From: Gammaproteobacteria bacterium
GTDB taxonomy: Bacteria > Pseudomonadota > Gammaproteobacteria > Steroidobacterales > Steroidobacteraceae
Reading direction: 5' to 3'
NCBI GenBank assembly: GCA_016874055.1
Contig: VGVG01000013.1
Span: forward strand, 1-45,653
DNA: 45,653 bases
Shown: positions 1-7,659 of the stretch, in pieces
Layout of the letters: each line of letters starts with the position of its first letter
How positions within the stretch are numbered: position 1 is the first letter of the stretch
Translations under genes and position numbers: made by a program
The notes under the pieces: model-generated
What the model was told of the DNA's origin: nothing
What the model saw: the letters and a program-made list of their open reading frames with translations, nothing else
Database searches by the model: none

Positions 1-167
1 CAAGGCGCGCTTGCAAAAGCGCCAGCTGCGCCTTTATCGCCTCAAGCTCGGACTGCGCTGAGGTGATCGGCTCCGATGCGCCCGCAGCTTGCGCAGTCGA
101 CAGAGCAGCCGCTGTGACCAAGGCGGCAGCAACCATCAACCGTGCGCTCACCACGAGCAAGGTCATA
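1..167 (-). CDS. Exported protein with N-terminal coiled coil (3' part outside window)
   Basis: Only the first 55 codons are inside the window; the gene runs off the left edge. The translation starts MTLLVVSARLMVAAAL and continues through an Ala/Val-rich hydrophobic stretch ending TAQAAGA, a typical signal peptide with a cleavage site near residue 27. It is followed by a heptad-like helix (SAQSELEAIKAQLALLQARL). Such a start is common in periplasmic adaptors and in trimeric porins with an N-terminal coiled coil, but the family cannot be fixed from this fragment. The ATG lies 10 bases after the stop of the voltage-sensor-like gene, on the same strand, so it is probably the next cistron of that operon. 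Confidence 0.6.
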
Positions 168-177
168 CCCTTTGCGA

Positions 178-1320
178 TCAAACTTTCAGAATTTTCGCAT
201 TGAACTCCGTAGCGCCATCATCGATCGCAAGGTCCATATCTTCGATGATCATCAACAAACCGTAGAACACGAGGATGATGAGTAGTTGTATAAACAGACC
301 GAATACACCAGGCGCCGCGAGCATCACGAGGACAAAATACAGATTCGCAAGAAGCCTCATCCACGTATAGAACGCGGATGGGAAGTGACTTTGCGAGCGC
401 GTCAGAAATGCCGACAACCTCTGTACGAGCAGGGAGTGAAAGGGTACGTCCATACTCGGCCGCCCTTTGACTACGCCACGTATTTCGTTCAGGAATCGGG
501 TCGTCTCTGCCTTCATGTCCTCGTAGTTCACTTTAGCGATCACGAAAGCATCCATCTTCGCTCGATATCCCCCAAAGAGTTGATTGCGTCGATCTGTATC
601 CATCGCTTCAGAAAACACGTGGCGAAAATCGTCCTCGAAACCGTCAACCGCATCCATCGCCAACCGGTGCAGTTCCCCGATCTCCTCACGCTTTTTATTC
701 ACCATACCGAACGTAATCGCCATGGAGATGCCGAACGCCGAGCCGACCGCGGTGACCGACATCAGGATGACGGGCGTTTGGATGAACTGGTACGGATCAA
801 ATCCGAACACCGGCTGCAGCATCTGTGTGAGGACCCGAATACCTAAGTGCACACAAACGACCCCAAAGACCATGGTCAGCACCGAGGTGCCTAGCACTTC
901 GACGAGCAAATTACTCATGCGCAGCAGGGTCAGCACGCGCAGTAATCGAAAAAGACGCAGCAAGGTTAAAAGGACGACGTTCTCCGGATGCACGTCCCAA
1001 CCGAACGCCATAGCAACAATGGCTGCTGAGGGAACGATCGCGAGACCATCAAACGTCAGGAACATCCAGTTCTTTAAGCTGTGGTCGCTCAACGAGATGA
1101 TTCTGAGTAACACATCCACCGAAAAAGCGACCAGCAGAAAAGCCTCGACTGCGATAACAATCGGGTTGTCGTGGGTGTAGTAGTCCGGATATTCCTCGAG
1201 CAAAAACAAGAAGAGGATAGAGCCTACAATCGTTACCAGCATGAACACCATGTAGCGGCGGGCGAGCGGTGTACTCGGGTTATTAAGCTCTCTCTCAAGC
1301 GTGGCGAGTGTCGATGGCAT
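178..1320 (-). CDS. Voltage-sensor-like ion transport membrane protein without a recognisable pore
   Basis: 380 aa. Residues 22-41, 56-77 and 85-106 look like S1-S3, with D70/R73 in S2 and D91 in S3. Residues 117-136 form an S4-like helix with R122, R125, R128 and R134 at roughly three-residue steps, the hallmark of voltage-sensor domains of the ion transport superfamily. Two hydrophobic segments follow (about 142-164 and 181-206), but there is no TxGYGD or other selectivity filter. A charged cytoplasmic region (about 208-320) is followed by a long hydrophobic segment (about 328-360) ending in IIEDMDLAIDDG, vaguely like bestrophin-like/DUF4239 tails. The start has a strong ribosome binding site (AAAGGAGG). 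It follows the ClC gene by 33 bases in the same operon. It may be a voltage-gated channel with an unusual pore, a proton-channel-like sensor, or a sensor subunit. Confidence 0.75.
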   Translation of the reverse strand: MPSTLATLERELNNPSTPLARRYMVFMLVTIVGSILFLFLLEEYPDYYTHDNPIVIAVEAFLLVAFSVDVLLRIISLSDHSLKNWMFLTFDGLAIVPSAAIVAMAFGWDVHPENVVLLTLLRLFRLLRVLTLLRMSNLLVEVLGTSVLTMVFGVVCVHLGIRVLTQMLQPVFGFDPYQFIQTPVILMSVTAVGSAFGISMAITFGMVNKKREEIGELHRLAMDAVDGFEDDFRHVFSEAMDTDRRNQLFGGYRAKMDAFVIAKVNYEDMKAETTRFLNEIRGVVKGRPSMDVPFHSLLVQRLSAFLTRSQSHFPSAFYTWMRLLANLYFVLVMLAAPGVFGLFIQLLIILVFYGLLMIIEDMDLAIDDGATEFNAKILKV

Positions 1321-1353
1321 AAATCCTCCTTTATCGTCTTAACTCTTTAACTT

Positions 1354-2637
1354 TTATTTTTTGAGAATACGGTGAAGCGCTACTTCATACACCCCCTCTC
1401 GGCAAAGTGCTTTAGCGCTCCAGCCACCAATCAAAGCACAAACCAAAAGTTCGACTCCTAAGGCAGAGGCACCGCTCATCTCTGCGACCATCAGCGCGAC
1501 CGTGACAGGCGTGCGGATCACCCCGGAGAGAAAAGCGGTCATACCAAAGAGCACCAAAACTTGTCGCATCTCGTCAAGGTTCGTCAACGCAGCAAAGTCG
1601 TATCCAAACCCCCCCCCGATCGCGAGCGAAGGCGTGAGAATGCCAGCCGGCACGCCGGTGCCGAAAGTGAGTGTTGTGGCTAACGCCTTGGTTAGCCCGA
1701 CCGACATCATGGTCGTTTCGATTGACGCGGCGGGGTCGAGCAACACAGCGCTGGTCTCGTTACCTGAACCCATCGACAGCCCGTTACTCCAAACGCCAAG
1801 CAGCGCCAGAACGAGGCCTATCGCTCCAGCGATGAGTGCGCCGTGGGTGGGGCTACGGGGCGTGGGCAGAATACGGGGTAAAGCGAACATCATCAGCCAA
1901 CCCATCGCACCCGCTCCCACCCCGCAAAACGCGGCGAGCGTCAGCATACTCCACCATGGCGGGGTGTTGACGGCATCAACAACTACGTCAAAGAATTGTC
2001 GATCCCGTGTCACCAACCAACCGGTAATCGCTGCCGCGGCGACACAGAGCGGAACGAGCGCAATCGCCCGGTATCTCCGGCGCCAAAGAAATTCCTCAAA
2101 GGCGTACATCACCCCAGCGAGCGGCGTGCTAAAGGCAGCTGCCAGCCCCGTTGCGGCGCCCGCGATCGCGATAACGCGGTGGGGGATCACGACTTTACCG
2201 GATAGCCTCGATCCGCAGCTCAGCAGCGAGGCGCCCACTTGAATGGCCGGACCCTCTCGACCGACCGTGCCACCGCCCGCCATCGACAGCGACACCGCGA
2301 CCGCCTTGAACAGTGCACCCGCCGGACTCAGGAGCAACTTTTCGCCAGCGCGCTTTGGCGAGATCGGTTGCTCGGTCACCGCCATCACCTGCGGGATGCC
2401 GCTCCCGGCCGCAGCGGGCACGAATCGCAGCGTCAAGTAGCGCACGCCACCGAGCGTGATCGGCGTGATGAGAACAAACCACCACGGTGACAGCGCCAGC
2501 AAACGCTCACGAGCGATTTGTGCCGTCAGCTCGCCCTGTTGAAAAGCCACCATGAAAAGGGCGATCACCGCAGCGAATGCCACAGCCAGTGCCCAAGCCA
2601 GCCCTCTACGCCAGCGGTTACCGCGCGCGCGGCTCAC
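1354..2637 (-). CDS. ClC-family chloride channel / H+-Cl- antiporter
   Basis: 427 aa, the usual length for a bacterial ClC lacking CBS domains. Three selectivity motifs are visible: GSGIP (78-82), GREGP (126-130, with gating glutamate E128) and GVPAGILTPSLAIGG near residue 330. The EE pair at 181-182 matches the internal proton-transfer glutamate of exchanger-type ClCs, so Cl-/H+ antiport is more likely than a passive channel. The protein is almost entirely hydrophobic and should be an inner-membrane homodimer. The start is GTG, placed two bases after the stop of the coiled-coil gene (TAG GG GTG), so translation is probably coupled. Family assignment is firm; the physiological ion and role (acid resistance, charge balance for its operon partners) are inferred. 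Confidence 0.92.
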   Translation of the reverse strand: MSRARGNRWRRGLAWALAVAFAAVIALFMVAFQQGELTAQIARERLLALSPWWFVLITPITLGGVRYLTLRFVPAAAGSGIPQVMAVTEQPISPKRAGEKLLLSPAGALFKAVAVSLSMAGGGTVGREGPAIQVGASLLSCGSRLSGKVVIPHRVIAIAGAATGLAAAFSTPLAGVMYAFEEFLWRRRYRAIALVPLCVAAAAITGWLVTRDRQFFDVVVDAVNTPPWWSMLTLAAFCGVGAGAMGWLMMFALPRILPTPRSPTHGALIAGAIGLVLALLGVWSNGLSMGSGNETSAVLLDPAASIETTMMSVGLTKALATTLTFGTGVPAGILTPSLAIGGGFGYDFAALTNLDEMRQVLVLFGMTAFLSGVIRTPVTVALMVAEMSGASALGVELLVCALIGGWSAKALCREGVYEVALHRILKK

Positions 2638-2639
2638 CC

Positions 2640-3371
2640 CTACATCTTAAAGATGGTGTCCGCCACCCGGTTCCGGTTCGCGTCGATCTTCTCCCGGAGC
2701 GCCATGATTTCTGAACGCTGACTTTCGAGCCGATCGCCCATATCCGTTAACGATTCGGACTCGGCGGCGGCAGCGTTGAAGCGGGCTAGGAGACGCTCGC
2801 GGTTGCCTTGAGCTCGCTCTCGGATCCCTGCCACGAGTTCATCGTTTTCATCGACACGACGTTTGTTCGTCGCGGCGTCGGCTTGCTGCATTTGACGAAG
2901 CAGCTCGCCATCGAAGTACTGCGCGTTACGATCGGCGGCGTCGTCACAGTGCTCGAGCATCGTATCGTTGATACCCGAGAAGATCTGCGCCGCCTCCTTC
3001 ACAAGGCGGTACGCCTCGAGCATCTTATCGCTCGCCTCGATCAATTGGCGGTTGACTTTGGATCGATGATCCAGATTCTCGCTTCGATCTCGATTGGTCA
3101 TCGATACTTTATAGAGCGTTTGGTCCGGAGTCGTGGGCTGCAGGTTATCCAAGATCTGCATCCGATTACGATACACATCGTCCGTGAGACGCATGATAAG
3201 TTCGCGGTTACTGGTGGACGCTAGCGTGTAGAGCCTCATCGCCTCAGAAAAATTTTCATCTGCTCGTCCGCGAGCGATGGAGACGAGCCCAACGTTCTGA
3301 TAGACGAAGGATTCCGAATCGAAAATTAAGCGCTTGTTGCGCTGCGCTTGATTCTGCAGTTCCTCACTCAT
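2640..3371 (-). CDS. Soluble coiled-coil protein of unknown function
   Basis: 243 aa with no signal peptide or membrane segment. The sequence is strongly charged and helical from about residue 30 to the end, rich in Arg, Glu, Asp, Asn and Gln, with heptad-like stretches around 170-235. I do not recognise a family. It begins MSEELQNQAQRNK behind a good ribosome binding site (GAGGAGTGAG), three bases after the stop of the second PII-like gene, and its own stop is next to the ClC start. The position between PII-like regulators and a ClC transporter suggests a cytoplasmic scaffold or linker for this membrane system, but that is inference from context only. Confidence 0.75.
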   Translation of the reverse strand: MSEELQNQAQRNKRLIFDSESFVYQNVGLVSIARGRADENFSEAMRLYTLASTSNRELIMRLTDDVYRNRMQILDNLQPTTPDQTLYKVSMTNRDRSENLDHRSKVNRQLIEASDKMLEAYRLVKEAAQIFSGINDTMLEHCDDAADRNAQYFDGELLRQMQQADAATNKRRVDENDELVAGIRERAQGNRERLLARFNAAAAESESLTDMGDRLESQRSEIMALREKIDANRNRVADTIFKM

Positions 3372-3374
3372 GGC

Positions 3375-3740
3375 TCACTCCTCGCGTAGTGACGACACGA
3401 AAGCAACCCCCTCTGGGAGAGTCAGTCGTGACGACAGATTAAGTCGATGGACGGTAATCATGCCGACTCCGGGTTCGTTCAGCCGAAAGTCGTGGTACAG
3501 CATCGAGTAGATGTAATCGGATTGATCGGCCGAGACCACCGCGTGCAGGACCTCGGTTTTGGGGATCTCTGGAAGATTACCCGCCTCGCTGGCGCGGCCA
3601 ATCGGTTTCCCGCGAGTCGAATAAAAATACGTCTCACGGATGCCGCGTTGGTACAGCGACTCCAGTATCGACTCGGCACCACCCTCGTATAACACGCAGG
3701 TAATGAGTCGGGTGTAGTTAAGCCGTTGAACCTCGCTCAT
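3375..3740 (-). CDS. PII-like regulatory protein (second copy)
   Basis: 121 aa. The pattern is that of a small ferredoxin-like PII fold: an opening strand (RLITCVLYEGGAESILESLYQRGI), a T-loop-sized variable segment (about 38-62), a second strand (KTEVLHAVVSADQSDYIYSMLY) and a closing segment with GVGMITVHRL where classical PII has its B-loop/C-terminal strand. It lacks the GlnB T-loop tyrosine motif. It overlaps the preceding PII-like gene by four bases (ATGA), so the two are translationally coupled and may form heterotrimers. PII-type proteins beside membrane transporters usually gate them in response to nucleotides or metabolites. The ligand cannot be told from sequence. Confidence 0.72.
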   Translation of the reverse strand: MSEVQRLNYTRLITCVLYEGGAESILESLYQRGIRETYFYSTRGKPIGRASEAGNLPEIPKTEVLHAVVSADQSDYIYSMLYHDFRLNEPGVGMITVHRLNLSSRLTLPEGVAFVSSLREE

Positions 3741-4090
3741 GCGCGCTCCGTCAAGTTTGGCGGGATGTAGGTCGCCGCTTGAAGAAGTGGGGTCACATAT
3801 ACGTAACCCATACCCGGCGTATCAAGACGACCCACGATGAAAACTCGCTCGAAGATGCGGTCCACTTGATCGCTCGGCACCATGAAACTGATGATCTCTC
3901 GCTCCACATCGACGGCGACGCCGAGAAGTCCCATGCGCTCACGTACGCCGGTGCCGACGCCCATGTGCACGGTTGCACCCTGAACACCGAGTTCAAGCAA
4001 TGCCTTGTTGATGGTGTCGGCCATGCCTTTCTGGATGACGCAGGTCATCAAGGACACGTCGATCAGATTGGTCATTCTGCGCTTGGCCAT
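3737..4090 (-). CDS. PII-like regulatory protein (first copy)
   Basis: 117 aa. Closer to classical PII than its neighbour: LMTCVIQKGMADTINKALLELGVQG forms the first strand and helix, GATVHMGVGTGVRERMG sits where the T-loop begins, REIISFMVPSDQVDRIFERVF corresponds to the second strand-helix unit, and DTPGMGYVYVTPL resembles the B-loop (TGKIGDGKIFV in GlnB). There is no uridylylation-type tyrosine in the T-loop region, so this is a PII-like regulator rather than GlnB/GlnK. The ATG has a strong ribosome binding site (AGGAGAG, five bases upstream). It lies 52 bases downstream of the DUF1538 gene, so the likely target is that membrane protein. Confidence 0.8.
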   Translation of the reverse strand: MAKRRMTNLIDVSLMTCVIQKGMADTINKALLELGVQGATVHMGVGTGVRERMGLLGVAVDVEREIISFMVPSDQVDRIFERVFIVGRLDTPGMGYVYVTPLLQAATYIPPNLTERA

Positions 4091-4142
4091 GAATCTCTCC
4101 TAGCGGCTTAAAGACAAAGGTTCGACACGATGAGCGGGCGAT

Positions 4143-5894
4143 CTAAGCCAGGTTCCCCGCAAGTTCTTTTTTGGTTTTCCACTGCACGTAGATACCGAGC
4201 ATCAGCACCGCACAGATGGGGGCGATCGAGGCGGCAGCCAGGATCCCAAAGCCCTCAAGTGCTCCAACGGCTTTGCCGAAGCCGAGGCCCATCGCAAGAA
4301 CGAGTGGCACAGTAACCGGGCCGGTGGTGACGCCGGCGCTATCCCAGCCGACATTCACGAACTCTTCGGTTGACATGGCCGTCAAAATAAACGCCAGAAT
4401 GTAGCCGGGCACCAAAATGTAGAGCAGGTTGAAATTAAAGATTAATTTACACACGCCCAACATGATGCCCGTCGCGACCCCGATCGCCACCGCGTACATC
4501 AGCATCGACTTCTTAAACGCGCCGTTGGTGAGGTTTTGCACGGTCAGTCCGAGCGCATTTAACGCAGGCTCTGCCATCGTGGCGGCATAACCCAACGCCC
4601 AAGCGAAAGCCGCTGCGAGAAAGGTACCGACGGCATAGGGGTACAACGGCGCATTGGGCATGGCCTCGATGCCCACGAACGCCCCAGGGATCAGCGAGCC
4701 GGTCTGTGAGCCGAGTGCGGCCAAACCGGCGGTGAGACCGACGTTGAAGGTGCACATGCCAAGCACACACAGGAACAGACCCCAGACGATGATGAAGGCG
4801 TTGGGGAGCTTTTCTCGAAGGATGCCGAAGAGCACGACCATCAAGAAAAGCACAAGCGGCACGATCGCCTGCACGCCCATCTTCACATCGGAACCCGGAG
4901 GCACCTCGTACCAAGCCTTGGCAGTCGTCGCCGCTGCCGCCGCGCTCTTGGCGGCGAACTCCGCAGAGATGACATCGACCGGCACAGTGAACCTCCAAAA
5001 CACGGCGAGCGCGAGCACCGCCAAGATCGGAAAGACCGAGGCTAGGGTGACGATACCGAACCCCGAGAGCGCCGAGTTACCTTTACCTCCGGAGTTCGCG
5101 ACGCCGATGCCGAGCGCCAACACCAAGGGCACCGTGACTGGTCCCGTCGTCACCGCGCCGCAGTCCCACGCAAGGCCAACTACGGTGGCAAGCAGTGGGT
5201 CCAACGCGCAATAGGCGGTGAGAAGGATCACCGGCGCAAGACTGAGATAGATAAGCGGCTTCAGACTCCAGTCGTACAAGAAGCGGACCGTACCGAGTAT
5301 CGCGGCAACGCCGACGCCGATGCCGACGACGAGCACGGTCCAGGTCACGCGGTCGTTCAGCATCGTGTACAGGTAGGGCGCCTTTTGCGGGTCAACAATC
5401 GATCCCGCCACCTGCAGCGTACCAATCGCCGGCTCCGCGTAGGTCACCCCGATGCCGAGCAATCCGGCAATGGCGAGTACCCCGGGCAGGGGAAGCTTGC
5501 GGGGCAGGTTACTGCCGATGATGTCACCGAAGGGCATCAGACCGAGCTTCAAACCCTCCATGAAAATCATCAGACCGATCATCACGGCGAGCAGTCCTGT
5601 GCCGATGAGGGCCGCCTCCGCCACCGGTTTTTGCAGCACGAGCCACTGGAACACCGCGAGGAACACGGCCAGCGGCACCACCGCTGTCACTTGCTCCATG
5701 AATCGAGTGCTGAGGTACGGTTGGAGTAAGTTGACAATGTCCGAACCGGACATGATCAGCTTGGTGACCTTTTGCGGGACTTCGCGCCCCTGCGCATCGA
5801 AGATCGGTTGGGGCAATACGTTGCTGTAGGTGATTGACGCGGTGTCTACGGACACGACCTGCAGGTACTCGCCGAAGCGCACGTTCTTCGCCAT
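4143..5894 (-). CDS. DUF1538 family polytopic membrane protein (two repeats)
   Basis: 583 aa from the chosen start. The body holds two homologous halves. Each has a YAEPAIGTL/MAEPALNAL signature followed by a WDCGAVTTGPVTVPLVLALG/WDSAGVTTGPVTVPLVLAMG signature, the repeat that defines DUF1538. Roughly twelve or more hydrophobic segments point to an inverted-repeat or tandem-repeat transporter; the substrate is unknown. The reading frame is open 19 codons further upstream to 5951, but ATG 5894 has GGGGAGAG six bases before it and gives MAKNVRFGEYLQ. It is first in an operon with two PII-like genes, and DUF1538 genes are known to sit beside PII genes, so control by PII is a reasonable inference. 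Confidence 0.88.
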   Translation of the reverse strand: MAKNVRFGEYLQVVSVDTASITYSNVLPQPIFDAQGREVPQKVTKLIMSGSDIVNLLQPYLSTRFMEQVTAVVPLAVFLAVFQWLVLQKPVAEAALIGTGLLAVMIGLMIFMEGLKLGLMPFGDIIGSNLPRKLPLPGVLAIAGLLGIGVTYAEPAIGTLQVAGSIVDPQKAPYLYTMLNDRVTWTVLVVGIGVGVAAILGTVRFLYDWSLKPLIYLSLAPVILLTAYCALDPLLATVVGLAWDCGAVTTGPVTVPLVLALGIGVANSGGKGNSALSGFGIVTLASVFPILAVLALAVFWRFTVPVDVISAEFAAKSAAAAATTAKAWYEVPPGSDVKMGVQAIVPLVLFLMVVLFGILREKLPNAFIIVWGLFLCVLGMCTFNVGLTAGLAALGSQTGSLIPGAFVGIEAMPNAPLYPYAVGTFLAAAFAWALGYAATMAEPALNALGLTVQNLTNGAFKKSMLMYAVAIGVATGIMLGVCKLIFNFNLLYILVPGYILAFILTAMSTEEFVNVGWDSAGVTTGPVTVPLVLAMGLGFGKAVGALEGFGILAAASIAPICAVLMLGIYVQWKTKKELAGNLA

Positions 5895-5937
5895 GCAAAG
5901 CTCTCCCCGGTGGGCACAACGGGATACCGTCGCGACT

Positions 5938-5964
5938 CTTATAGTTGTCATCGTATCTCAGCAA
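5938..5964 (-). promoter_or_regulatory. Weak sigma-70-like promoter candidate for the DUF1538 operon
   Basis: On the minus strand TTGCTG (5959-5964) and TATAAG (5938-5943) are separated by 15 bases, a short spacer. The predicted transcription start is about 35-40 bases upstream of the DUF1538 ATG. The match is only moderate and rests on sequence alone. Confidence 0.2.
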
Positions 5965-6090
5965 AGAACCGGCCGACTTGCAAGGGCACTCAAATTCGGT
6001 GTCGCGCTGTTTCCGAAAACACTTATCCGAGGGCACCAAATAATGACCTGAGACTCCCGCCAAGGGGCCAGCCCACGTTTAGATCGGCCT

Positions 6091-6228
6091 TCAGCGGTGT
6101 GCGTCGAGGCTCAACTTATCAAGACGACGTCCCCGGATAGTAAGACCGCGGCGGGTTTGATTATCGGTCGACAAGGTCGACGCCTCGGTCGGACTTGGGG
6201 CGACTGGAACCGGTTGGATTTGAGTCAT
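6091..6228 (-). CDS. Possible 45-residue leader peptide upstream of the DUF1538 operon
   Basis: A short open frame starting MTQIQPVPVAPSPTEA and ending RRLDKLSLDAHR: Pro/Ser/Thr-rich first half, Arg/Lys/Asp-rich second half, no membrane segment. It lies about 200 bases upstream of the DUF1538 gene on the same strand, and a sigma-70-like promoter sits just before it. There is only a poor ribosome binding site (GGGTG). It could be a small regulatory or leader peptide, or a chance frame. No family is recognised. Confidence 0.22.
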   Translation of the reverse strand: MTQIQPVPVAPSPTEASTLSTDNQTRRGLTIRGRRLDKLSLDAHR

Positions 6229-6245
6229 GCACCCAAGCTTGTAAA

Positions 6246-6273
6246 AAGATAAAAGGAAATTATTTAAAATCAA
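6246..6273 (-). promoter_or_regulatory. Sigma-70-like promoter candidate in an AT-rich patch
   Basis: Read on the minus strand, TTGATT (6268-6273) and TATCTT (6246-6251) are separated by 16 bases. They lie in a markedly AT-rich stretch (about 6238-6285) that contrasts with the GC-rich surroundings. Transcription would start near 6239 and run toward the small frame at 6228 and the DUF1538 operon. Prediction from sequence only. Confidence 0.3.
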
Positions 6274-6680
6274 TTACTTAAGATGCAGATGCGCCATTGG
6301 CAGTTTGTTGCAGTCAATACGGACGTGGAACTCGTTGTCACGTTGGACCCCTCGTCAACTCGGTGCGTCCAGAGAGCTCGATGCGTCCGGAAGCGAGCAC
6401 GCGTTGCACGCGTCAGGCAGCAGCTGCGAGAGCTCCGCCTCAGGGGCACGCTGCGAGCGAGTCCGTGTGCCTCTCGTGCTGGAGGGAGGTGCTCACGGCG
6501 GCAGGACTTATCGGTAAGGTCCTTGCAGTGGCTCGTGGCCCGTGTGTGCCGCGGCTTACCATTAATCTAATCATCGACGGCCTGAACTTGGCGATCGGTC
6601 CCCGCGCGACGGTCTCCTCACCAAACTAAAACGGAAATTTTCAAGGTGTGCAGACCACCCTTGACCCACAAGCAGCCTCG
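6274..6680. other. Intergenic stretch with no supported gene
   Basis: About 400 bases between the AT-rich promoter patch and the small membrane protein gene. Short frames exist on the plus strand (6283-6629), but they are Arg/Cys-rich, overlap each other in several frames and lack ribosome binding sites. I see no convincing hairpin-plus-T-tract, RNA gene or repeat. Confidence 0.5.
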
Positions 6681-6953
6681 CTATCGGCGGGGTTGCTGTT
6701 GCGAAGCCCGCTGTCCGCCACGATCTGTATCGTTTGTCCTGGACCGTCGGTAGTGATCGAAAGCCTTCATTGACAGAATGGCAAAGAGCGCAAGCACGAC
6801 GGCGATGGCCGCCAAACGCTGGACGGGCACATCTCGGAGGAGCTCGAACCACTCAGGGCGCAACCGCCACGCCGCAAGGATCCCGATGACCAGCGCAATG
6901 TGAATGCGCACGATCGCACAAACCCGGCAGTCCGTCCTGAATAACACCTTCAC
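6681..6953 (-). CDS. Small membrane protein of unknown function
   Basis: 90 aa. Two hydrophobic segments are visible (about 13-30, VRIHIALVIGILAAWRL; and 46-63, LAAIAVVLALFAILSMKA), followed by a basic, Gln/Arg-rich hydrophilic tail. No family is recognised. The start overlaps the stop of the DUF1566 gene by four bases (ATGA), so the two are translationally coupled and probably expressed together. The N-terminal CRVC pair might bind metal or form a disulphide, which is speculative. Confidence 0.6.
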   Translation of the reverse strand: MKVLFRTDCRVCAIVRIHIALVIGILAAWRLRPEWFELLRDVPVQRLAAIAVVLALFAILSMKAFDHYRRSRTNDTDRGGQRASQQQPRR

Positions 6954-7507
6954 GGTGCCTGCTTGGTCTGTCGCGGGGGCGCCGGTTTGACGAGCCGCAC
7001 GTATCGCTCCATCGCCTTGGTGTTGCGGTTAAAAAGATGTCCCGTGTAGAAGTTGACGGTCTGATACCGACCGATAGAAAGAGGCGCTTCGGAGTAGGTC
7101 CAAAACGGTGCCGCAGGGGTGTCCGGGAATAATTGTTGATCGATTTTGGGGGGGGGACACTCCGCGCAAATGAGGGTCTGCAGTTCCTCGACGCTCGGTA
7201 AGCGCCACTGCCCGCCCAACTCCTTGCTCGCGCTGGCAGCGGCCTGCTGCGCTTGATCCCAGTCCACCATCTTGGGGACTCCGATGCACCGAAAGCCGTT
7301 CCAGCGCTGACCGACGGTACAGCGGAGCCATTCGAGTCCCGTTTTTGGGTCGGTGATGGTAAATTGCTGAAGTTGCGTCGGTGTCGGATCAGCGCCCCTC
7401 GCCGGCTCGCCCGTGAAAACGAGGCTAAAAAAACCGAGCGCGAGGAGCCGCGCGCCTCGCCCGCAACGTACCCCGCGTTTTCGTCCACCAGGCGGATGTT
7501 TTCTCAT
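6950..7507 (-). CDS. Exported DUF1566 (Lcl C-terminal-like) domain protein
   Basis: 185 aa from the ATG at 7507, which has GTGGAG just upstream; the frame is also open to a GTG at 7516. A signal peptide (basic RKHPPGGRKR, then LLALGFFSLVFTG) precedes the mature part. The domain shows the DUF1566 landmarks: DPKTGLEWLRC, a Trp/Asp-rich VDWDQAQQAAA, GQWRLPSVEELQTLI, then FWTYSEAP and YVRLVKPA near the end. Four cysteines in the mature part could pair. Many DUF1566 proteins are surface- or periplasm-located with unknown ligand. It is divergent from the PomA gene across a 152-base gap and coupled to a small membrane protein downstream. Confidence 0.75.
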   Translation of the reverse strand: MRKHPPGGRKRGVRCGRGARLLALGFFSLVFTGEPARGADPTPTQLQQFTITDPKTGLEWLRCTVGQRWNGFRCIGVPKMVDWDQAQQAAASASKELGGQWRLPSVEELQTLICAECPPPKIDQQLFPDTPAAPFWTYSEAPLSIGRYQTVNFYTGHLFNRNTKAMERYVRLVKPAPPRQTKQAP

Positions 7508-7564
7508 GATCTCCACCCCACAAGCTTTTTCTCGAGACGCCGACTAAGAAGACTTGGCTGCGAG

Positions 7565-7591
7565 AAAACGAAGCACCGGTCGCGCCGAATA
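7565..7591 (+). promoter_or_regulatory. Possible sigma-28 (FliA) promoter for the pomAB-like genes
   Basis: AAAA (7565-7568) and GCCGAATA (7584-7591) are separated by 15 bases, close to the sigma-28 consensus TAAA-N15-GCCGATAA. The site is about 70 bases upstream of the stator gene start, and stator genes are classic FliA targets. The -35 half is weak, so this is a candidate only. Confidence 0.35.
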
Positions 7592-7659
7592 GAATTCTCG
7601 TAGATCATAGCGCTCGCGGTGCTTGCTCGGGTACATACACAAGAGGCTGTGGACAAACG

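Noticed and set aside
1502-2242. 246-codon open frame on the plus strand opposite the ClC gene
   Set aside because: Ser/Pro/Ala-rich shadow of a gene with all ClC motifs on the minus strand.
6283-6629. Overlapping short plus-strand frames (70-110 codons) in the intergenic gap
   Set aside because: Three frames open at once, Arg/Cys-rich composition, no ribosome binding site, no family features.
6571-6852. 93-codon minus-strand frame overlapping the small membrane protein gene
   Set aside because: Shifted frame relative to the coupled membrane-protein gene; Arg/Pro-rich with no features.
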